Part shown: piece after piece, positions 63,905 to 64,000 of the stretch
How positions within the stretch are numbered: the stretch's first letter is position 1
How the letters are laid out: each line of letters starts with the position of its first letter
Assembly (NCBI RefSeq): GCF_030166655.1
Contig: NZ_CP126446.1
Span: forward strand, 930,001-994,000
Length of the DNA: 64,000 nt
From: Pontibacillus chungwhensis
Lineage (GTDB): Bacteria; Bacillota; Bacilli; Bacillales; BH030062
Reading direction: 5' to 3'
Program-made: the position numbers and the translations under genes
Notes under the pieces: model-generated
Seen by the model: only the letters and a program-made list of their open reading frames with translations
The model's database searches: none
What the model was told of the DNA's origin: nothing

Positions 63905-64000
63905 AGCGCTTTAAAGCAGAGGAGGGTGTCTGACACCCTTTATTCCTTTAGCGAACGAGTGGGTGTCAGACACGCTTTAGTTCGATGAAGTAATTGAGGA
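63905..64000. repeat. 37-bp-period palindrome array, copy D (runs to window end)
   Basis: GTGTCTGACAC (63926-63936) and GTGTCAGACAC (63963-63973) are exactly 37 bp apart, with flanking 26-bp spacers carrying CTTTA. A further palindrome would be expected just past base 64000. Confidence 0.87.

Overview
The window is a chromosomal segment of a low-to-mid-GC, spore-forming Bacillaceae bacterium. The closest fit is a moderately halophilic Halobacillus/Pontibacillus-type genome. The reasons are the sspL spore-protein gene, spx/mecA/yjbH/coiA/med homologues in Bacillus subtilis order, strong AGGAGG-type ribosome sites with frequent GTG/TTG starts, intrinsic terminators after most genes, and acidic linkers in exported proteins. 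The genus is inferred and was not tested.

Layout. (1) 1-7232: a maltose/maltodextrin cluster made of a membrane-anchored alpha-amylase-family enzyme (5' end outside the window), a GH31 alpha-glucosidase, a LacI-type regulator and a GH65 maltose phosphorylase. (2) 7240-15150: an accessory stretch with a 20-bp tandem array, 37-bp palindrome arrays, an SDR dehydrogenase, a YppF-like protein, an IS4-family insertion, sspL, a CoA-disulfide reductase/rhodanese fusion, a large beta-propeller protein, a 153-bp repeat and a DUF3941 protein. (3) 15212-22485: the yitS-yitT-yitU-yitV-yitW neighbourhood, with a BsuPI/Gmad2 lipoprotein and small membrane proteins between. (4) 22486-25400: an unusual MoaD-like protein, an lmo0937-type membrane peptide, a Fur box with a candidate C-rich small RNA, and uppP. 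(5) 25427-64000: a long block collinear with the B. subtilis yjzC-to-yjbQ region: yjzC, yjzD, yjaU, yjaV, med, fabH-fabF, yjbA, trpS with its T-box, oppABCDF, yjbC-spx, terC-type yjbE, mecA, cls, coiA, pepF, RoxS RNA, yjbH-yjbI, yjbK, yjbM, nadF, yjbO, prpE, a RodA/FtsW protein, mgtE and yjbQ. An LCP protein, a GH-like secreted protein and an Lrp-type regulator are interspersed.

How the genes work together. The maltose genes hydrolyse alpha-glucans outside the membrane and finish them inside by hydrolysis and phosphorolysis. fabH-fabF form a fatty-acid initiation/elongation operon with a FapR-like operator. oppABCDF imports peptides, which PepF can trim. spx, mecA, yjbH and RoxS belong to the redox/competence proteolysis network. 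yjbM, nadF, yjbO and prpE are nucleotide and RNA housekeeping genes.

Most notable non-coding content. Six complete copies and one truncated copy of a roughly 127-bp long-hairpin element have terminal arms that differ between copies but stay complementary within each copy. A perfect 15-bp Fur box stands directly upstream of a hairpin presenting a C6 loop and a strong terminator, which looks like an FsrA-type small RNA. RoxS/RsaE is clear, with a Rex-like operator at its start. A 37-bp-period palindrome array was split by the IS element exactly inside one palindrome. Two helically phased arrays (20-21 bp) lie between convergent genes.
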